Positions 60,968-64,000 of a DNA stretch of 64,000 bases are shown here, one piece after another. Made by a program: the position numbers and the translations under genes. Numbering within the stretch: position 1 is the first letter of the stretch; each line of letters begins with the position of its first letter. This stretch comes from ENR-C20 sp942493145 (GTDB taxonomy: Bacteria > Bacillota > Clostridia > Acetivibrionales > DTU013), in assembly GCA_942493145.1 (NCBI GenBank), contig OW818679.1, forward strand, positions 2,604,001 through 2,668,000. Direction: 5' to 3'. The notes under the pieces were generated by a model that was given only the letters and a program-made list of their open reading frames with translations, was not told the DNA's origin and ran no database searches.

Positions 60968-63172
60968 ATGAAAAAATTATTTAAGTCGTCAGTATCATTG
61001 TTTTTAATGCTTATGTTCACACTCACCATTGTCACACCAGCCTTCGCAGAAACTTCATATTACATAATGCGCATCCAAAGCGAAAATGGAACAGTAACCC
61101 TGAATAATTACGGTGAAGCAGTAGATGGAGGGTACAAATACCCTGCCCGTACCAGAGTATACCTCACTGCAATACCAAATACAGGCTACGCGTTCGAGCA
61201 TTTTATTATCGAAGGAAAAACCTATAACAAAAGAATGATTGGTTTATCAGCACCAGCTGATCAGGATTTTACAGTCTATGCTGTTTTTAAAAAGGTATCC
61301 GCAACATTAACAATTGGTACAGAAGGTAATGGAAGTATTAATGGTGTAGTTAGTGGAACATATAATGTTGGCACAGCCTTTACACTGACTGCTTCTCCTG
61401 CATCAGACAGCACTTTTTCCCACTGGAGTTTAAATGGGCAATTAATTAGTTCCGAACCGACATATTGTTTTACATTAGCTGACAATACAGTAATTACCGG
61501 ATCATTTATTCCTGTCGTTAACGAAACTGTCGTGGATTCCACCATCCCAGCTACGATCATATCGGATCCTATAGTATCTGATCCTGTAGTATTGGAACCT
61601 GCAGCACCGGATTCTGCTGAAAGTGCAGTATCAACACCAGTGAAATATACACTTGACATAGTTAAAACAGGAAATGGCGCCGGAGAGATCAGTCCATTCG
61701 ACTCCAATTATGATGCATCAACTGAAGTTACTTTAGTTGCGCTACCAGATAACAATAGTAATTTTACAGGATGGTTTATTGGAGATAATCTGGTTTCCAT
61801 CAATCCGGTCTATACTTTCAGTATTAATGATAATACCATTTTGCAAGCTAAGTTTGATTTAAAGCAATTCATTCTTGCAGTGTCAATGACCGGGACTGGA
61901 TCTGGATATATAAGCACATATAACATTAAAAACGATATTCTCAGCAATATAACATTAACAGCTACTCCGAACACAGAAAGTATATTTGATGGTTGGTATA
62001 TCGGAGACACTCTTTTATCAAGTGCACAGTCATATTCCTTTACAATTATCGCAGACTCATTGCTCCAGGCAAAATTCAAACTTAAGAATAATGATGTAAC
62101 AAGCAAACTTCAATTGTTAGGCAATCCTTTTACCAAAGCGGCATATGCAAGGAATGTATGGGATATGCAGATCTTTAACAATTCAATTTATCTGGGCCAT
62201 GGAAATAGCAGCAACTACGCACCAGTTTCCAATGCCGGACCAATCGACGTAATAAAGTATGATACTGCCACAAGTACATTTGTTAAAGAATACACAGTAA
62301 ATGATGAACAGATTGATACTTATAAAGTAATAGACAATATGCTTTATATACCGGGTCATGATCCGAAAGATGCCTGGACTTTCGGCAATTACTACAAATT
62401 TGATAGCTCATGGTCCAAAGTAAGAACTATACCAAATGCAATACATAATTACGATATGGTCAAGTACAACAACAAGCTTTACGCAGCAACAGGTATAAAT
62501 GGAACCAACCCGGTCGTATCATCTGCTGATGATGGAAATACATGGAGTTCGGTAGTCCCGACAGATAGCACCAAGTATAGTCCAAGTGGATTAAGAACAT
62601 ATTCAATGTTTGAATACAATGGGGTTTTATATGCTGCAGGTATATTAACAAATTATGACCCTAGCTCAATGAATGTTCTGCTAAGCATGAATAAGGACAC
62701 TGTCTCGGCTGTTAAGATAACTGGTAAGAAAATGTTCCCTGGCTTAACCGGCGCCAATGTTATAAAAATTGTAAAGCCCACAGTTGTAAACAATACCCTG
62801 CTTTACATTGCCGGCAAGGTTAATAACGATCACCAGCATATTCCCCTTGCTCTGTATTCTTCAAAGGAAGTCGGTGTCGGAACAAAGATAACATTCAGTG
62901 AGGCGTCTGCTGTGCCCTATGATATAATAGTTCGCGATTCCACCACATATGTTCTGGCAAGTGTGAAAGTTGCTGCATATAAATATACCAATATTGTATA
63001 TTCCAGCACCGATTTGCAGACCTGGACAGAAAAATTCAGATTCACAAGTGATGCATTTGCAAGATCATTTGAAGAGCTGAATGGTGATTTCTACTTCGGT
63101 CTCGGTTGCGATACAGTTGAAATGCCTGAATCAACTGGTAATATCCTGAAAGTTAATAAAACAGACTATTAG
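60968..63172 (+). CDS. Secreted protein with B-repeat-like domains and Asp-box propeller
   Basis: 734 residues from the ATG at 60968, which follows AAAAGGAGAG. A signal peptide (to about residue 25) is followed by about four repeats of the divergent InlB B-repeat type (about residues 30-380). Typical blocks are FTLTASPASDSTFSHWSLNG, GNGAGEISPFDSNYDASTEV and LTATPNTESIFDGWYIGD. A Pro/Val-rich spacer separates the second and third. The C-terminal 350 residues are paralogous to the protein at 59302 (NAGPIDVIKYD, AATGINGTNPVVSSADDGNT, SFEELNGDFYFGLGCD), with the Asp-box SSADDGNTW. No LPXTG motif. The riboswitch ties expression to c-di-GMP, as with adhesins. Exact function unknown. Confidence 0.87.
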   Translation: MKKLFKSSVSLFLMLMFTLTIVTPAFAETSYYIMRIQSENGTVTLNNYGEAVDGGYKYPARTRVYLTAIPNTGYAFEHFIIEGKTYNKRMIGLSAPADQDFTVYAVFKKVSATLTIGTEGNGSINGVVSGTYNVGTAFTLTASPASDSTFSHWSLNGQLISSEPTYCFTLADNTVITGSFIPVVNETVVDSTIPATIISDPIVSDPVVLEPAAPDSAESAVSTPVKYTLDIVKTGNGAGEISPFDSNYDASTEVTLVALPDNNSNFTGWFIGDNLVSINPVYTFSINDNTILQAKFDLKQFILAVSMTGTGSGYISTYNIKNDILSNITLTATPNTESIFDGWYIGDTLLSSAQSYSFTIIADSLLQAKFKLKNNDVTSKLQLLGNPFTKAAYARNVWDMQIFNNSIYLGHGNSSNYAPVSNAGPIDVIKYDTATSTFVKEYTVNDEQIDTYKVIDNMLYIPGHDPKDAWTFGNYYKFDSSWSKVRTIPNAIHNYDMVKYNNKLYAATGINGTNPVVSSADDGNTWSSVVPTDSTKYSPSGLRTYSMFEYNGVLYAAGILTNYDPSSMNVLLSMNKDTVSAVKITGKKMFPGLTGANVIKIVKPTVVNNTLLYIAGKVNNDHQHIPLALYSSKEVGVGTKITFSEASAVPYDIIVRDSTTYVLASVKVAAYKYTNIVYSSTDLQTWTEKFRFTSDAFARSFEELNGDFYFGLGCDTVEMPESTGNILKVNKTDY

Positions 63173-63199
63173 GATTAACATCAAATAATAACTTATAAC

Positions 63200-63256
63200 A
63201 ACTCCCCTCCAGTTTACAGATATTAATTATCTGCCAAACAGCGGGGAGTTTTTTTA
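63200..63256 (+). terminator. Terminator after the B-repeat/propeller gene
   Basis: AACTCCCC pairs with GGGGAGTT and a run of seven T follows. An inner hairpin (CAGATA with TATCTG) is nested between the arms. Confidence 0.85.
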
Positions 63257-63375
63257 GGGAATAAACCATTGTTTAGTAGAAAAATGTAATATTTCTTGAT
63301 TATTCTATTTTTTTTATATATTATCTTTTTATAATAAATTACAATTTATAAAAAATAGAAAGATAATGATATTCA

Positions 63376-64000
63376 ATGTTAAAAAGTTCAATTATTCAGA
63401 AGCTTACAACCGGTCTTACATCCTATCAGATAAAAATGATAGCCATATTTTTTATGACATTAGATCACTTGGGCGCATATGGTTATAAAATCCCCTTTAT
63501 TGCAGAACATTATAATATACTGCGTATTTTGGGACGAATTGCTGCACCATTGTTTTTATATTTAATTATAGAGAGTGCCAAACAGACTAAGAACAAGAAG
63601 AAGTTTGTATTAAGATTATACATCGCAGGAGTTGCGGTAGGTCTTTTCACAGCAGTAATGAATCTATTTTTAGGCCAGTTTGTTGGTGTTTTTTCTTCAA
63701 GTAATATACTCTTTACTTTCTTCTATACTGTTATTTATGTTTATCTCTTTGAAGGCCTGATTTTTGCATTCAGGCAAAAACAAAAAAAACAATTATTCTG
63801 TTATGCTGTTGGAATAATGGCAACGATAATACCCATATTTCTTTATCGGTGGGCATATAGCTCATATGTAACGATATTTCAAAAACCTGCTGATAGGTAT
63901 TCACAACTGATAAGTGACATATTTGGGAGTTTTATTGTATCTCCTCTACATATTGGATACTCATTTATGTTTGTAATTATAGGAATTGCGTTTTATTTTA
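63376..64000 (+). CDS. TraX-family membrane protein (5' part)
   Basis: The gene runs off the right edge; 208 codons are visible, starting with the ATG at 63376. The start has a weak site (AGAAAGATAA). At least five membrane helices are visible. KMIAIFFMTLDHLGAYGYKI, LRILGRIAAPLFLYLIIESA and KKFVLRLYIAGVAVG match the TraX family, named after an F-plasmid protein that acetylates pilin but also common as chromosomal membrane acyltransferase-like proteins. Which substrate it modifies here is unknown. Confidence 0.82.
   Translation, partial: MLKSSIIQKLTTGLTSYQIKMIAIFFMTLDHLGAYGYKIPFIAEHYNILRILGRIAAPLFLYLIIESAKQTKNKKKFVLRLYIAGVAVGLFTAVMNLFLGQFVGVFSSSNILFTFFYTVIYVYLFEGLIFAFRQKQKKQLFCYAVGIMATIIPIFLYRWAYSSYVTIFQKPADRYSQLISDIFGSFIVSPLHIGYSFMFVIIGIAFYF

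Overview
The window most likely comes from an anaerobic, low-GC Gram-positive bacterium of the class Clostridia. The signs are AGGAGG-type ribosome binding sites, LPXTG surface proteins with a sortase, copper-amine-oxidase-type stalk domains, a Firmicutes-style type IV pilus operon, CpsB/CpsD-like capsule regulators and several class I cyclic-di-GMP riboswitches. The genus is not determined; a cluster III (Ruminiclostridium-like) clostridium would fit.

Region 1 (1-12.9 kb, minus strand) is a type IV pilus locus. Reading with transcription it holds pilB, pilT, pilC, an alternative sigma factor, the major pilin, a large secreted stalk-domain protein, three minor-pilin-like genes, and pilM, pilN and a partial pilO-like gene that leaves the window. 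PilB carries an N-terminal MshEN-like domain of the kind that binds c-di-GMP in other bacteria.

Region 2 (13.2-20 kb, minus strand) is a cell-surface island. It has a secreted transglutaminase-like protein, two DUF11/LPXTG proteins and a class D-like sortase. Four c-di-GMP-I riboswitches or riboswitch-like elements lie among them, one of which sits over decayed sequence, and there are remnants of lost LPXTG proteins. A fifth riboswitch at 60.87 kb controls another secreted protein. Pilus assembly and surface-protein synthesis therefore both look tied to c-di-GMP.

Region 3 (20.2-29.5 kb) is a plus-strand operon that resembles protein O-mannosylation: a small flippase, a polytopic GT-C glycosyltransferase, a PMT-family mannosyltransferase with added extracytoplasmic domains, and a polyprenyl-phosphate glycosyltransferase. 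A large secreted repeat protein follows, and then a minus-strand LPXTG protein with a long Thr/Pro-rich stalk, which is a plausible glycosylation substrate. A galE gene closes the region.

Region 4 (31-34.4 kb, plus strand) looks like an unassigned RiPP (ribosomally made, modified peptide) cluster. It contains a PqqD-like protein, a radical SAM/SPASM enzyme, precursor peptide 1, an HPr-kinase-like protein, an S26-type peptidase and precursor peptide 2. Each precursor has its own promoter-like sequence and a matching terminator. This is the best candidate for a new system.

Region 5 (34.4-59.2 kb, minus strand) is an exopolysaccharide or capsule cluster of about 22 genes: initiating sugar transferase with PglD/PglE-like sugar modification enzymes, TviB/TviC-like UDP-sugar enzymes, several glycosyltransferases, an EpsG-like polymerase, a flippase, an O-antigen-ligase-like protein, a Wzz/BY-kinase and its CpsB phosphatase. 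A frameshifted IS110 transposase interrupts it. The middle (about 39-53 kb) is strikingly AT-rich.

Region 6 (59.3-64 kb, plus strand) has two related secreted Asp-box beta-propeller-like proteins, the second fused to B-repeat-like domains and riboswitch-controlled, and then a partial TraX-family membrane protein at the right edge.
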